DNA of 43,669 bases, from the NCBI GenBank assembly GCA_902559635.1, contig CACEIY010000009.1:1-43669 (forward strand). Reading direction: 5' to 3'. The DNA comes from an uncultured Pelagibacteraceae bacterium. Its GTDB lineage: Bacteria > Pseudomonadota > Alphaproteobacteria > Pelagibacterales > Pelagibacteraceae. The notes beneath the pieces are model-generated. The model ran no database searches. It was not told the origin of the DNA and was given only the letters and a program-made list of their open reading frames with translations. Positions 16,713-27,213 of the stretch are shown here, one piece after another; the first letter of the stretch is position 1; the number at the start of each line of letters is the position of its first letter. The translations under genes were made by a program, and so were the position numbers.

Positions 16713-18626
16713 TTATTTTTGTTTTTGTAAAATAATATTTGAATTCAACACATCCAAAACTTTTTCCTCTATCGAGATAGAATCTAGATTAGCAATTTTA
16801 TACATATTTTCAGGGGTATCTTGATCAATAAAAATATCTGGAAGCGTCATAGATCTAAATTTTAAATTTGTATCCATTAATCCTTTTTTGGATAAAAAAT
16901 TAACTACATGAGAACCAAAGCCTCCTATAGATCCTTCTTCAATAGTTATAATTGCTTCATGCGTAACAGCTAGTTGCCAAATTAAATTTTCATCTAAAGG
17001 TTTAGCAAATCTTGCATCAACTATTGTTATAATAACTCCCTTTTTTTTTAAATTTTCAGCTGCTTTTAAAGTTTCATTTAATCTTGCTCCAAAATTTAAA
17101 ATAGCTAATTTTTTTCCTTCTTGAATAATTTTAGATTTTCCTATCTCGATCTTTTCATTAATCGAAGGTAAAACTGATCCTATTCCTGTGCCTCTAGGAT
17201 ATCTAAATGCACAAGGCCTGTCATTTATTTCTGTTGAGGTATTAATCATCCTTACTAGGTCAGCTTCATCACTAGCAGCCATTACAACGAAATTAGGTAA
17301 TGTTGATAGATAAGTTGTGTCAAAACTTCCAGCGTGTGTAGGTCCATCTGCACCAACTAATCCTGCTCTATCTATTGCAAATCTTACAGGTAAGCTTTGA
17401 ATTGCTACATCATGAACTACTTGATCATATGCTCTCTGCAAAAATGTTGAATAAATTGCAGCATAAGGTTTATAGTTTTCAGTTGCTAAACCTGCTGCAA
17501 ATGTAACAGCATGTTGTTCCGCAATTCCTACATCAAAAGTTCTTTCTGGAAATTCTTTTCGAAAAATATCTAAGCCCGTCCCATCAGGCATTGCAGCAGT
17601 TATGGCAACTATTTTGCTATCTTTTTTAGCATGTTGTATTAAGGTATTTGCAAATACTTTGGTATATGAAGGTAGTTTGCTTATACTTTTAACCTGTTCT
17701 CCAGTCTTAACATTAAATTTTGATACTCCATGATAGTTATCTTTTGCTTCCTCAGCAAATAAATATCCTTTTCCTTTCTTTGTTTTTATGTGTATTAAAA
17801 TTGGCTTTTCATGTTTTGAATCTCTCGCATTTTTTAAAATTGGGATTAAAGAACTTAAATCATGTCCATCTATAGGACCTATATAATAAAATCCAAGTGA
17901 ACTAAATAAAGTTCCTCCTGTCACTGCAGATCTAAGTAGATCTTCCGCTTTACCTGCTTTTGCACTAAATCTCTTTGAAAATGCAGATGTAATTAGTTTA
18001 ATAGTCTCTCTTAAACTAAAATAAATCTTACCTGAAAAAATTTTTGCTAAATAAGTACTCATAGCTCCAACAGGTCTTGCAATTGACATATCATTATCAT
18101 TTAATATAACAATCATCTTAGTTTTTGAGGCTCCAGCGTTATTCATTGCCTCATAAGCCATACCGGCACTGATCGCTCCATCGCCTATGACAGCCACTAC
18201 ATTATCTGATTTATTCGATAATCTATTTGCTACAGCTATACCTAAAGCTGAAGATATAGAAGTTGAACTATGAGCTGCACCAAAAGGATCATACTCACTT
18301 TCTAATCTTTTTGTAAAACCAGAAAGGCCACCTCCTTGTCTTAGTGTTCTTATTTTATCTTTTCTTCCTGTTAAAATTTTATGAGGATAACATTGATGAC
18401 CTACATCCCATATTAATTTATCATTAGGTGTATTAAAAATATAATGAAGCGCAACACTTAACTCAACAACCCCAAGACTTGCTCCTAAATGACCACCAGT
18501 TACTGATACTACGTCAATCATTTCCTCTCTTAATTCATCTGCTACCTTTTGTAATTTTGACTCAGGTACTTTCTTTAAATCTGATGGAAAATTTATTTGA
18601 TCTAAAAATTTGTACTCTTTTTTCAT
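16713..18626 (-). CDS. dxs: 1-deoxy-D-xylulose-5-phosphate synthase
   Basis: First step of the MEP isoprenoid pathway: pyruvate + glyceraldehyde 3-phosphate to DXP, with thiamine diphosphate. It is 637 aa, full length. The ThDP motif is [17 protein letters not shown]. Also present are [16 protein letters not shown], the transketolase-like central domain with [15 protein letters not shown], and [15 protein letters not shown]. The ATG overlaps the ispA stop (ATGA), so it is coupled with ispA in the xseB-ispA-dxs operon. Confidence 0.97.
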   Translation of the reverse strand: MKKEYKFLDQINFPSDLKKVPESKLQKVADELREEMIDVVSVTGGHLGASLGVVELSVALHYIFNTPNDKLIWDVGHQCYPHKILTGRKDKIRTLRQGGGLSGFTKRLESEYDPFGAAHSSTSISSALGIAVANRLSNKSDNVVAVIGDGAISAGMAYEAMNNAGASKTKMIVILNDNDMSIARPVGAMSTYLAKIFSGKIYFSLRETIKLITSAFSKRFSAKAGKAEDLLRSAVTGGTLFSSLGFYYIGPIDGHDLSSLIPILKNARDSKHEKPILIHIKTKKGKGYLFAEEAKDNYHGVSKFNVKTGEQVKSISKLPSYTKVFANTLIQHAKKDSKIVAITAAMPDGTGLDIFRKEFPERTFDVGIAEQHAVTFAAGLATENYKPYAAIYSTFLQRAYDQVVHDVAIQSLPVRFAIDRAGLVGADGPTHAGSFDTTYLSTLPNFVVMAASDEADLVRMINTSTEINDRPCAFRYPRGTGIGSVLPSINEKIEIGKSKIIQEGKKLAILNFGARLNETLKAAENLKKKGVIITIVDARFAKPLDENLIWQLAVTHEAIITIEEGSIGGFGSHVVNFLSKKGLMDTNLKFRSMTLPDIFIDQDTPENMYKIANLDSISIEEKVLDVLNSNIILQKQK

Positions 18627-19495
18627 TTATTTCTATTTAAAATATAGTCTAAAGTTTTAAACAAATTTTTTGATTTTGAACCATATTTTTTTAGTTTATT
18701 GTTTATTTTAAAAATTAATTTATTAGCATATTTAATAGTATTTTTATATCCTAGTAAACTAATTAAAGTTGCTTTGCCCTTTTTTTTATCTTTTCCAGTT
18801 TTTTTTCCTGCTACTGATAAACTTCCCTTATGATCAATTAAATCATCAGCAACTTGAAATAACAATCCAATGTCAGCTCCTATTTTTTCAAATTTATTAA
18901 TTTCTTTTTTGTTTTTTTCTTTAATAATTAAAGGTGCTACACAACAAAAGCTAAAAAGTTTTCCTGTTTTTTTTATTTCCATTTCAATAACCCTTTTTCT
19001 AGAAACTTTTTTATGCTCATAGCTTAAATCCAAATATTGACCACCAGCTATACCAAGATGTCCTGAACTTTCAGAAATTTTATTAATTAATTTATTCTTA
19101 ATTTTTTCAGAAAAATTTAAATCTTTATGACTTAAAATCTCAAAGGCCATAGTTAAAAGTGAATTACCTGCCAATACAGCAGTTGATTCTCCAAATTTAA
19201 TATGAGTTGATGGTTTTCCTCTTCTTATTGAGTCATTATCCATGCAGGGCAAATCATCATGTATTAACGAATAAGCATGTATACATTCAACTGCAGAACC
19301 TATGATAATTAATGATTTATAGTTTATTTTAAATAGTGATCCTATATCAACTAAAATTTTTGATCTTATTTTTTTTCCTCCAGAAAATAATCCGTATTTC
19401 ATAGGAATAATTAATTCTGATTTTTTTTGTCTTTTAATAAATTCTTTCAAAAATAAATTAGTATCTTTAGCAATTTTATTTAATTCGGTTTGCAT
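18623..19495 (-). CDS. ispA: Farnesyl/geranylgeranyl diphosphate synthase
   Basis: Short-chain prenyl diphosphate synthase that condenses DMAPP and IPP. It is 290 aa. The first aspartate-rich motif is in [19 protein letters not shown], with two extra residues as in bacterial FPP synthases, and the second is [24 protein letters not shown] lies near the N-terminus. It overlaps xseB by 20 bp and dxs by 4 bp; the three-gene order xseB-ispA-dxs is widespread in proteobacteria. Product length (C15 or C20) is not certain. Confidence 0.92.
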   Translation of the reverse strand: MQTELNKIAKDTNLFLKEFIKRQKKSELIIPMKYGLFSGGKKIRSKILVDIGSLFKINYKSLIIIGSAVECIHAYSLIHDDLPCMDNDSIRRGKPSTHIKFGESTAVLAGNSLLTMAFEILSHKDLNFSEKIKNKLINKISESSGHLGIAGGQYLDLSYEHKKVSRKRVIEMEIKKTGKLFSFCCVAPLIIKEKNKKEINKFEKIGADIGLLFQVADDLIDHKGSLSVAGKKTGKDKKKGKATLISLLGYKNTIKYANKLIFKINNKLKKYGSKSKNLFKTLDYILNRNK

Positions 19496-19730
19496 TTTTT
19501 TTTGAAGTTATATTCATTATATTTTCTTTTGTTTTTTCATTAATATCTTTAACATCTTTTTGAAATTTCTTTTCAATGATATTGTTAAGTTTTAATAAAC
19601 TTTGATATTTTTCCACTGAACTTTCTAAATCCTTTTGGCTTTCTAAATCTTCGATAATCTTATTTGCCTCATTAGTTAATTCCTCGAGAGATAGAGCTTT
19701 ATAATCGTTTGGTAAATTTTTATCTTTCAT
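19476..19730 (-). CDS. xseB: Exodeoxyribonuclease VII small subunit
   Basis: 84 aa helical protein. The core, LSLEELTNEANKIIEDLESQKDLESSVEKYQSLLKLNN, matches the XseB coiled-coil that binds the large subunit XseA. Exonuclease VII degrades single-stranded DNA in both directions. The large subunit is not in this window. First gene of xseB-ispA-dxs; only 20 bp separate it from the divergent tsaC. Confidence 0.88.
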   Translation of the reverse strand: MKDKNLPNDYKALSLEELTNEANKIIEDLESQKDLESSVEKYQSLLKLNNIIEKKFQKDVKDINEKTKENIMNITSKKNANRIK

Positions 19731-19750
19731 ATATTACTCTGAGATAATAC

Positions 19751-20683
19751 ATGAGAATTAATCTTTCAAATATTAAAAAAGCAAAAAAACTCCTAAATAA
19801 AAGTGAGTGTGTGGCTATACCTACTGAAACTGTTTATGGCTTAGCCGGTAATGCTTATTCAGATAGAGCTTGTAAAAAAATATTTAAATTAAAAAAAAGA
19901 CCAAAATATAATCCTCTTATAGTTCACTACTACAATTATCAAAAATTAAGAAAAGATTGTTATTTTAATGATAATTTTCTTAAATTATATAGAAGATTCT
20001 GTCCTGGACCCATTACATTTATTTTAAATTTAAAAAAAGACTCTAAAATTTCCAAAGTAGCAACCAATAAGAAAAATACTTTGGCAGTTAGATTTCCAAA
20101 ACACTCTATTACTAGAAATTTATTAAAAGAACTGAAGTTTCCTTTGGCGGCTCCTAGTGCTAACTTATCATCAGAAGTTAGTGCTGTTAGATCCTCTGAT
20201 GTTAAAGAAGATTTTGGAAAAAAAATTAAATATGTACTTGAAGGTGGAAAATCTTCAATTGGAGTTGAGTCCACAATAATTGACCTTAGAAATAAACCTA
20301 AAATTTTAAGATTAGGTGGCTTAGATATATTGACCATTCAAAAAGAATTACATAAAAAAATTATAATAAATAACAATCCGTCAAAAGCTTCTACCCCTGG
20401 ACAATTAAAACTTCACTATTCACCCGGAATTCCAATTAGACTAAATGTAAAAAAAATAAAAGATGAAGAAGCTTATCTTCTAATTAAAAAAAAAGAAAAA
20501 ACTAAACCAAATTATTACTTTTTATCCAAAAAAGGTGATTTAAGAGAAGCAGCAAAAAATTTGTATAGCACTTTAAGAAAAATAAAAAAAAGCAAATATA
20601 AATCTATAGCTGTTAGTAAAATTCCTAATAAGGGGTTAGGTAAAACTATCAATGATAGATTGATAAGAGCATCAAAATTATAA
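19751..20683 (+). CDS. tsaC: L-threonylcarbamoyladenylate synthase (Sua5/YrdC/YwlC)
   Basis: Makes threonylcarbamoyl-AMP, the donor for the t6A37 modification of ANN-decoding tRNAs. It is 310 aa, the long Sua5-type form. The N-terminal YrdC domain (1-190) has AIPTETVYGLAGNAYS, KLKKRPKYNPLIVHY and FPLAAPSANLSS. A linker with STPGQLKLHYSPGIP leads into a smaller C-terminal Sua5 domain. A divergent neighbour (xseB) starts 20 bp away and a convergent tRNA gene follows. Confidence 0.94.
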   Translation: MRINLSNIKKAKKLLNKSECVAIPTETVYGLAGNAYSDRACKKIFKLKKRPKYNPLIVHYYNYQKLRKDCYFNDNFLKLYRRFCPGPITFILNLKKDSKISKVATNKKNTLAVRFPKHSITRNLLKELKFPLAAPSANLSSEVSAVRSSDVKEDFGKKIKYVLEGGKSSIGVESTIIDLRNKPKILRLGGLDILTIQKELHKKIIINNNPSKASTPGQLKLHYSPGIPIRLNVKKIKDEEAYLLIKKKEKTKPNYYFLSKKGDLREAAKNLYSTLRKIKKSKYKSIAVSKIPNKGLGKTINDRLIRASKL

Positions 20684-20705
20684 TGCAATTTATATTTGAA
20701 GTGAT

Positions 20706-20782
20706 TGGTGCGCCTGCTAGGAGTCGAACCCAGAACCTCCTGATCCGAAGTCAGGCGCTCTATCCAGTTGAGCTACAAGCGC
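20706..20782 (-). tRNA. tRNA-Arg, anticodon TCG
   Basis: Read on the minus strand from 20782, the acceptor stem GCGCTTG pairs with CAGGCGC (7 bp, one G-U). The D-arm reads AGCTCAACTGGATAGAGC. The anticodon arm is CCTGA-CTTCGGA-TCAGG, so the anticodon is TCG, reading CGN arginine codons. The T-arm holds GGTTCGACTCC, and the discriminator A and CCA are encoded (20706-20709). All arms fold normally. Confidence 0.96.
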
Positions 20783-20805
20783 GTATGATATTAATATAAC
20801 ATTTT

Positions 20806-21786
20806 ATGGAAAAAAAAATATTTTTGATTGCAAAAGAGGAAGATAAAAACCTTCGTGTTGATGTTGCTATTAATAAGAAAGAAAATGATATTAGTAGAAA
20901 TAGGATTAAAAATTTAATTTTAGATCAAAAATTAAAGTTAAATAATAAAATTATAATAGATCCGTCTAAAAAAATATCAATTGGAGATACTATAGAATTA
21001 ATAATACCTAAACCTAAGATAGCTTCACTTAAACCTTATAAATTTAAATTAAATATTATTTATGAGGATGAAGATCTAATTGTTTTAAATAAACCTGCAG
21101 GGATTGTTATGCATCCAGGAGCTGGAAATTTTGATAATACTATTGTCAATGCTCTAATAAATTATGATAAAAATTGTCTATCAAACATTGGTGGTGAATT
21201 AAGGCCAGGGATTGTTCATAGGATTGATAAAAATACCTCTGGTTTAATTGTAATCGCAAAAAATAATCAAACTCATGAAAATCTTTCTAATCAATTTAGT
21301 AAGCATTCTATTCACAGAGTTTATCAATTATTAATTTGGGGTAAAGTCAGACCTTCAAAAGGAAAAGTAGAAACTTTAATTGGAAGAAGTTCCAAAAATA
21401 GACAAATGATGGAGGTTAGCAATAAAAAAGGGAAAAAAGCTATCACAAATTACAAAACAGTAGAAATTTTTGAAAATAATAATACTCCAACTTTAAGTTT
21501 ATTGGAATGCAAACTTGAAACAGGAAGGACACATCAAATAAGAGTTCACATAAACTATTTGGGTAATAGTATAGTTGGTGATGATAAATACAAAAAAAAA
21601 TTTAAAAAAATTAAAAACATTGATGAAGATCTAGAGAAACTTTTAGTAAATTTAAATAGACAGTTTCTTCATGCTAAAACTTTAGGTTTTTTTCACCCTA
21701 GAAAAAAAAAAGAAATGGTTTTTTCCTCAATTTTGCCACAGGAACTTGAAATAATCTTAAAAAAGCTAAGAAATACAAACAAATAA
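20806..21786 (+). CDS. rluD: 23S rRNA pseudouridine synthase, RluD type
   Basis: Converts uridines in helix 69 of 23S rRNA (1911, 1915 and 1917 in E. coli numbering) to pseudouridine. It is 326 aa, with an N-terminal S4-like RNA-binding domain (about 15-68, LRVDVAINKKENDISRNRIK) and a RluA-family catalytic domain with PGIVHRIDKNTSGLIVIAK, where Asp141 is the catalytic residue. The later motif ETGRTHQIRVHINYLG is typical. RluC and RluD are similar; RluD is preferred because rluD next to rpoH is a common alphaproteobacterial order. Confidence 0.9.
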   Translation: MEKKIFLIAKEEDKNLRVDVAINKKENDISRNRIKNLILDQKLKLNNKIIIDPSKKISIGDTIELIIPKPKIASLKPYKFKLNIIYEDEDLIVLNKPAGIVMHPGAGNFDNTIVNALINYDKNCLSNIGGELRPGIVHRIDKNTSGLIVIAKNNQTHENLSNQFSKHSIHRVYQLLIWGKVRPSKGKVETLIGRSSKNRQMMEVSNKKGKKAITNYKTVEIFENNNTPTLSLLECKLETGRTHQIRVHINYLGNSIVGDDKYKKKFKKIKNIDEDLEKLLVNLNRQFLHAKTLGFFHPRKKKEMVFSSILPQELEIILKKLRNTNK

Positions 21787-21823
21787 CTCATTGAAAAATT
21801 AAAATATTTAATTAGATAAACTA

Positions 21824-22720
21824 GTGATGAATATAGCTATTAACAATAATCTTCCAGCTCTTACTAATGAAGGGGGGCTTTCAGGATATCTAGATCAAAT
21901 TAAAAAGTTCCCAATGCTTGATGCGGAAGAAGAATATATGCTTGCTAAAAATTGGCGTACCACTGGGAATATAAAATCAGCTGAAAAATTAGTTACTAGT
22001 CATTTAAGATTAGTTGCTAAAATAGCAATGGGTTATAAAGGTTATGGTTTACCTGTGAATGAAATGATTTCAGAAGGTAACGTAGGTCTAATGCAAGCTG
22101 TAAAAAAATTTGAACCAGAAAAAGGTTTTAGGTTAGCAACTTATGCAATGTGGTGGATAAAAGCTTCCATACAAGAATATATATTAAGATCTTGGAGTTT
22201 AGTAAAAATTGGTACTACAACTGCACAAAAAAAATTATTTTTTAATTTAAAAAAATTAAAAAACCAAATTGCACCTCAAACAGAAGGAGATTTAAGACAA
22301 GAACATGTTAACGAAATAGCTGATAAGCTTGATGTTAGTAAAGATGAAGTTGTTTCGATGAACAGAAGATTGTCTGGTAAAGAATTCTCTTTAAATGCTC
22401 AGGTTGGTGAAGATGGTGATGAATGGCAAGATTGGTTAGTCGACAAAGAACTTGATCATGATTTAAAATTTGCATACCAGGAAGAAATGGAACAAAGAAA
22501 AGATTTATTGAAAAACTCAATTAAAGTTCTTAATGAAAGAGAAAAAGAGATTTTATATTCTAGAAGATTAAATGATAATCCTACAACTTTAGAAGATTTA
22601 AGTAAAAAATATAAGATTAGTAGAGAAAGAGTAAGACAAATTGAAAATAAAGCATTTGAAAAACTTCAAAAGCATATGCTTCTACTGGCTAAATCTAGAA
22701 ATCTTTTACCCGTTGATTAA
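21824..22720 (+). CDS. rpoH: RNA polymerase sigma factor RpoH (sigma32)
   Basis: Heat-shock sigma factor directing transcription of chaperones and proteases. It is 298 aa. Region 1.2 is [25 protein letters not shown]. Region 2 has [39 protein letters not shown] and [26 protein letters not shown]. The RpoH box [12 protein letters not shown] follows, and region 4 ends [18 protein letters not shown] second Met at codon 2 (21827) is an alternative start. FtsH, which degrades RpoH in E. coli, is also in the window. The 3' end overlaps the convergent purA by 4 bp. Confidence 0.95.
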   Translation: MMNIAINNNLPALTNEGGLSGYLDQIKKFPMLDAEEEYMLAKNWRTTGNIKSAEKLVTSHLRLVAKIAMGYKGYGLPVNEMISEGNVGLMQAVKKFEPEKGFRLATYAMWWIKASIQEYILRSWSLVKIGTTTAQKKLFFNLKKLKNQIAPQTEGDLRQEHVNEIADKLDVSKDEVVSMNRRLSGKEFSLNAQVGEDGDEWQDWLVDKELDHDLKFAYQEEMEQRKDLLKNSIKVLNEREKEILYSRRLNDNPTTLEDLSKKYKISRERVRQIENKAFEKLQKHMLLLAKSRNLLPVD

Positions 22721-24009
22721 ATTTCAAAAGGATTCTCAACTAAAATTGTATCATCTCGTTCTGGACTTGTAGATATACTTGAAATTTTTGCTCCTATAAA
22801 ATCCTCTACAGCAAATATATATTTTTTTGCATTTTCAGGTAAATCATTTATATTTTTTATTCCTTTTGTTGAGCTTTTCCACCCTGGAAATATTGTATAT
22901 ACAGGTTTTAATTTTAATTGATCTTCTGCTGCGGCTGGTAAATAATTAATTTTTTTTCCTTCTAATTCATATTCAATACACATTTTAATTTCATCTAATT
23001 CATCTAGCACATCTAATTTAGTAAGTGCAATACCATCTATACCTGAAATTTTAATTGTTTGTTTAACTAGAACACCATCAAACCAACCACATCTTCTTTT
23101 TCTACTTGTGACTGTTCCAAACTCTTTTCCACGAGTGCCTAATAACTCTCCAATATCGTTTTTTAATTCTGTAGGGAAAGGACCTTCTCCAACTCTAGTA
23201 GTATAAGCTTTCGTTATTCCCAAAACGTAATTTATTGAATTAGGACCACATCCTGATCCTGTTGCAGCGCTTGAAGCAACTGTGTTAGATGAAGTAACAT
23301 AGGGATAAGTTCCATGATCTACATCAAGTAAAATACCTTGAGCACCTTCAAATAAAATTTTCTTTTTTTGTTTTTTAAATTGATCAATTTTAAACCAAAC
23401 AGGTTGAGAATATTGTAATATTTTAGGCGCAATCTTTAACAAATCTGATTTTAGCTGTTCTTTTTCATAAATTTTATTTCCAAGACCTTTTCGAATTGCG
23501 TTGTGATGAATTAGTGCTGACTCTAACCTTTGATCTAAATTTTTTTCAGATCTTAAATCCATTACTCTGATTGATCTTCTTCCAACTTTATCCTCATATG
23601 CTGGGCCAATTCCCCTTCTTGTTGTTCCAATTTTTTCTTTTCCAGCTGCATCTTCTCGTATCTCATCCATTTCTCTATGAAATGGTAAAATTAAATTTGC
23701 AGATTCTGAAATAATAAAATTATGTATATTAACTTCTACACCTTTAGATTTTATTTCCTCAATCTCCTCTAATAATGCCCAAGGATCAACTACGACACCA
23801 TTGCCAATTATTGAAATTTTATTTTTTCTTACTATCCCTGAAGGAAGCAATCTTAGCTTATAAGTTACACCTTCTATAACAAGAGTATGGCCAGCATTAT
23901 GCCCACCTTGGAATCTAATTACAACATCTGCTTGTTCAGATAACCAGTCTACAATTTTCCCTTTTCCTTCATCTCCCCACTGAGATCCAACAACAACTAT
24001 ATTTTTCAT
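22717..24009 (-). CDS. purA: Adenylosuccinate synthetase
   Basis: IMP + aspartate + GTP to adenylosuccinate, the first committed step to AMP. It is 430 aa. The N-terminus [20 protein letters not shown] is the GTP-binding signature. Also present are [27 protein letters not shown], and the C-terminal [10 protein letters not shown] and [13 protein letters not shown]. The ATG overlaps the thiD stop by 1 bp (TAATG), so it is the last gene of the folP-glmM-thiD-purA run. Confidence 0.97.
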   Translation of the reverse strand: MKNIVVVGSQWGDEGKGKIVDWLSEQADVVIRFQGGHNAGHTLVIEGVTYKLRLLPSGIVRKNKISIIGNGVVVDPWALLEEIEEIKSKGVEVNIHNFIISESANLILPFHREMDEIREDAAGKEKIGTTRRGIGPAYEDKVGRRSIRVMDLRSEKNLDQRLESALIHHNAIRKGLGNKIYEKEQLKSDLLKIAPKILQYSQPVWFKIDQFKKQKKKILFEGAQGILLDVDHGTYPYVTSSNTVASSAATGSGCGPNSINYVLGITKAYTTRVGEGPFPTELKNDIGELLGTRGKEFGTVTSRKRRCGWFDGVLVKQTIKISGIDGIALTKLDVLDELDEIKMCIEYELEGKKINYLPAAAEDQLKLKPVYTIFPGWKSSTKGIKNINDLPENAKKYIFAVEDFIGAKISSISTSPERDDTILVENPFEI

Positions 24010-24821
24010 TATTTAAATTTTCTACTTATTTTCACGGAGTTAAGATGATTAATTGGACCATGACCTTTGCCGTAGTTAGGATTTGATTTAATAGCTGAAT
24101 TTACATATTTAATTCCTTGCTCACAAGATTTCTTTATTGTTTTTCCACATGATAAAAATGTTGTAACTGCACTAGATAGTGTACATCCAGTTCCATGAGT
24201 ATTCTTAGTATTATATCTATAGCTATTAAATATTTTAATATCTTTTTTATTTACAAAGACGTCATGAACTATCTTAGTATTTAAATGTCCACCTTTAATT
24301 AGAACATTCTTAGCACCATATTCAAGTAACTTACTAGCAGCATTAACCATGTCTTCTTTAGAAGTAATCTTAGTTTTAGTTAAAATTTCTGCCTCAGGAA
24401 TATTAGGTGTAATAAGTAATGCTTTTTTGATCAATTTTGATTTTAGTAAATTAATTGCCTTTTCATCAATTAATTTTGCCCCACCTTTTGCTACCATTAC
24501 AGGATCCAAAACTATTTGTTTAACTTTAATAAAATCCAAAGCTTTTAAAACAGATTTAATTACATTTGAAGAATTCAACATGCCAATTTTAATAGCATCA
24601 GGTCTTATATCTTTAGAAGTAAAAATAATTTGATTTAAAATTTCTTTAGGATCAATTTCAATAATAGATTTTACTCCAGTAGTATTTTGTGCTGTTACAG
24701 CAGTGATAGCTGTCATTGCGTATGATCCTAGGGCTGTAACGGTTTTTATGTCTGCTTGAATTCCTGCTCCTCCAGATGAGTCAGATCCTGCAATAATTAA
24801 AATTTTTGATCTCAGTTTCAA
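24009..24821 (-). CDS. thiD: Hydroxymethylpyrimidine (phosphate) kinase ThiD
   Basis: Phosphorylates HMP and HMP-P to HMP-PP for thiamine synthesis. It is 270 aa, a ribokinase-like fold. Seen are [47 protein letters not shown], and [17 protein letters not shown] with the catalytic Asp position occupied by Gly-Cys context typical of ThiD. SAR11 strains are known to lack ThiC and to need an HMP-type precursor, and this kinase would serve that salvage; whether thiC is absent here cannot be seen. One base separates it from the glmM 3' end. Confidence 0.94.
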   Translation of the reverse strand: MKLRSKILIIAGSDSSGGAGIQADIKTVTALGSYAMTAITAVTAQNTTGVKSIIEIDPKEILNQIIFTSKDIRPDAIKIGMLNSSNVIKSVLKALDFIKVKQIVLDPVMVAKGGAKLIDEKAINLLKSKLIKKALLITPNIPEAEILTKTKITSKEDMVNAASKLLEYGAKNVLIKGGHLNTKIVHDVFVNKKDIKIFNSYRYNTKNTHGTGCTLSSAVTTFLSCGKTIKKSCEQGIKYVNSAIKSNPNYGKGHGPINHLNSVKISRKFK

Positions 24822-24822
24822 A

Positions 24823-25323
24823 TTATTTAATTTTTCTTACAATAGTATTTACACATTTAGAAAGAAGAGTTTTATTCTCACTTTCCCCCATTACTCTTAT
24901 TTTTGATTCTGTTCCAGACTTTCTCACCAAAATTCTTCCATGACCTTTAATTAATTTTTCTACTAATTTTATAGAACGTTTTATCTTTGGTTTATTAATT
25001 ATACTTTTATCTTTTACATCAATATTTTTTAATAGCTGTGGTGTTTTCTTAAATTTTTCAAAAAATTCACTAGCTTTTTTTCCTTTTCTCAATGCAAATA
25101 ATGACTCTAAAGCAACGAGCAAACCATCGCCAGTTGTCGCAAATTTTCCTAAAATAATATGGCCAGACTGCTCACCACCTAAATTAAATTTATATTTTTG
25201 CATTTTTTCTTTTACATATCTATCGCCTACATTTGCACGAATAAATTTTATACCTTCTGTTTTAAAATAGTTTTCTAGACCATAATTAGACATTAACGTT
25301 CCAACGACTCCTCCTTTTAACAT
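24823..25323 (-). CDS. glmM: Phosphoglucosamine mutase, C-terminal part (frameshifted from N-terminal part)
   Basis: This is the second half of GlmM in another frame from the first half. The 166 aa include LGGEQSGHIILGKFATTGDGL (domain 3 sugar-binding loop, GGEQSGH) and VRKSGTESKIRVMGE (phosphate-binding loop, RxSGTExxIR). The frame overlaps the N-terminal frame by 38 bp around an A8 run (T8 at 25323-25330 on the plus strand). Removing one A would join the halves into about 443 residues, the normal GlmM length. Its own ATG is probably not a true start. Confidence 0.9.
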   Translation of the reverse strand: MLKGGVVGTLMSNYGLENYFKTEGIKFIRANVGDRYVKEKMQKYKFNLGGEQSGHIILGKFATTGDGLLVALESLFALRKGKKASEFFEKFKKTPQLLKNIDVKDKSIINKPKIKRSIKLVEKLIKGHGRILVRKSGTESKIRVMGESENKTLLSKCVNTIVRKIK

Positions 25324-26155
25324 TTTTTTTATTTTTCCATCTTGTAGCTAAAGCTGCAATAATTTGATCTCCATCTATAATATTTCTTTGTTCATCACAC
25401 ATAATAATTCTATCTGCATCGCCATCTAATGAAATACCAATGTGAGCTTTATGTTTTTTAACTGCTGATCTTATTTTTTCAGGAAATGTTGAGCCACAAT
25501 TTTTATTAATATTTAAACCATTAGGATTTATCCCGATGGCAATTACTTTTGCACCTAAAGATTTTAGTAATTCAGGTCCTGCCTTATAGCCAGCACCATT
25601 TGCACAATCAATTACAATTCTAAGTCCTCTTAAATTAAATTCTTTACTGAAATTTTTTTTTAAAATTTTAATATAATCCCTGGTACCAGTTTCTAATCTT
25701 TTTACTCTGCCTAATTTTTCTGGTTTCGAGAGGTTTTTAGTAATTTTTTTATCAATAAGGCTTTCAATTTTCTTCTCAATTTTATCCGACAATTTCATTC
25801 CATCAGGACCAAATAATTTTAACCCATTATCATAATGAGGATTATGAGAAGCAGTAATCATAATTCCCATATTTGCCCTCATGACCTTTGTAAGCATAGC
25901 TAAACCATTTGTTGGAAGAGGTCCTAAGGTATATACGTGCATGCCTGCTGATGCCAGTCCTGATACTAATGCAGGTTCTAGCGTATAACCTGATAGTCTG
26001 GTGTCCTTAGCGATGATTGCTATTTGTTTTCTTTTTTTTTGAGATTTAAAATATGTTCCACTTGCCAAACCAAATTTAAAAAACATATTTCCATTAATAT
26101 TTTTACTATTGGTGGCTCCTCTAATACCATCTGTACCAAAATATTTTTTTGCCAT
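25286..26155 (-). CDS. glmM: Phosphoglucosamine mutase, N-terminal part (frameshifted)
   Basis: GlmM converts glucosamine-6-P to glucosamine-1-P for peptidoglycan and LPS. This part has the FGTDGIRG start, the phosphoserine loop MITASHNPHYDNG with Ser103, and the metal loop LDGDADR near residue 243. After IIAALATRWKNKK the frame runs into about a dozen unrelated codons and stops, while the correct continuation (LKGGVVGTLMSN) is in the next frame. One extra A in an 8-A run explains this. The gene is normally essential, so either the base is a sequencing error or slippage restores the frame. The ATG overlaps the folP stop by 1 bp. Confidence 0.92.
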   Translation of the reverse strand: MAKKYFGTDGIRGATNSKNINGNMFFKFGLASGTYFKSQKKRKQIAIIAKDTRLSGYTLEPALVSGLASAGMHVYTLGPLPTNGLAMLTKVMRANMGIMITASHNPHYDNGLKLFGPDGMKLSDKIEKKIESLIDKKITKNLSKPEKLGRVKRLETGTRDYIKILKKNFSKEFNLRGLRIVIDCANGAGYKAGPELLKSLGAKVIAIGINPNGLNINKNCGSTFPEKIRSAVKKHKAHIGISLDGDADRIIMCDEQRNIIDGDQIIAALATRWKNKKNVKRRSRWNVNV

Positions 26156-27033
26156 TAATTATTTATTATCCCTTTAAAAACTTTTATACCTTGCATTAAT
26201 TCATTAACATCATGAATTCTTAAAATCTGGACTCCTTGCATCATTAAATAAATTGAAGAAGATATTGTTCCACCAATGCGTGACTTACTATCATTTTTTC
26301 CAGATAATTCCTTAACAAACCTTTTTCTTGAATTACCCACAAGTATAGGAAAACCAAGCGAATGAAAAATAGAAATATTGTGTATTAGACTCATATTATG
26401 TTTCAAATTTTTTCCAAAACCTATTCCAGGATCTATAATTATATTGTTATGATTTATACCCATTGATCTTAAAAATTTTATTTTTTCCTCAAAAAAATCA
26501 TATATGTCTAATAATTCATTTTTATAACTTGGTTTTTTTTGCATGTTTTCTGGAGATCCTTGTGAATGCTGAATAACAAATGGAGTTTTATATTTCTTTA
26601 AAACGTTAATAGTTTCTTTATCATATTTTAATCCAGAAACATCATTTATCAACCTTACTCCTAATTTTATACCTTTCTTCATAATATTTGATTTTCTTGT
26701 ATCTAAAGATAAAGGTATTTTTTTACTAATTAATTTTAAAATTTTACTAATTCTGCTCCATTCTAAATTTTCTTTAATTGCTTTTGATCCTGGTCTAGTT
26801 GACTCTCCTCCAATATCAATTAAGTCTGCTCCAGAATTTAATAAAAAAATTGCATGTTCAACACCTTTTTTTTTTGAATTAAATTGTCCTCCATCAGAAA
26901 AACTATCAGGTGTTAAATTTAATACCCCCAATAAATTAGGAATTTTTTTAAAATTAAGATTAGAAAAGTTTTTTTTTTTTGATTTAATTTTTTTTAAATC
27001 TGAATTTATTTTAGTCTTTAGAGGCTTAGACAA
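26155..27033 (-). CDS. folP: Dihydropteroate synthase (N-terminus uncertain)
   Basis: Joins pABA to dihydropterin diphosphate in folate synthesis. The 292 aa frame has the family signatures LGVLNLTPDSFSDGGQF, GADLIDIGGESTRPGS, and the C-terminal VGNSRKRFVKEL. The start given is a TTG. The same frame stays open a further 38 codons upstream of it (AIPLHQIKEISFDQIEIITR), which looks like the usual N-terminal extension of alphaproteobacterial FolP. It reaches an ATG at 27171 only through an in-frame TAG (27148-27150). So the true start is probably 27171 and the TAG, next to T5 and A10 runs, may be an artefact. The ftsH terminator lies just upstream. Confidence 0.9.
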   Translation of the reverse strand: MSKPLKTKINSDLKKIKSKKKNFSNLNFKKIPNLLGVLNLTPDSFSDGGQFNSKKKGVEHAIFLLNSGADLIDIGGESTRPGSKAIKENLEWSRISKILKLISKKIPLSLDTRKSNIMKKGIKLGVRLINDVSGLKYDKETINVLKKYKTPFVIQHSQGSPENMQKKPSYKNELLDIYDFFEEKIKFLRSMGINHNNIIIDPGIGFGKNLKHNMSLIHNISIFHSLGFPILVGNSRKRFVKELSGKNDSKSRIGGTISSSIYLMMQGVQILRIHDVNELMQGIKVFKGIINN

Positions 27034-27171
27034 ATTTTTAATTTGATTAATAGAAATTTTTTTTTTTGATTTTCTAGTAATTATTTCAATTTGGTCAAAT
27101 GAGATTTCTTTAATCTGGTGTAAAGGAATTGCTTTTTTTTTTACTAACTAAAAATTTAGAATGATTGCCAT

Positions 27172-27198
27172 AAAAGAAATTACACACTCTAGTGTAAT
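27172..27198 (-). terminator. Intrinsic terminator after ftsH
   Basis: On the minus strand, ATTACAC and GTGTAAT (plus-strand 27192-27198 and 27179-27185) form a 7-bp stem with a 6-nt loop, followed by TTCTTTT. It lies 15 bp after the ftsH stop and directly before the possible folP ATG at 27171, so folP may depend on read-through or a promoter overlapping the hairpin. Confidence 0.65.
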
Positions 27199-27213
27199 AT
27201 CTAGGCATTTAAA

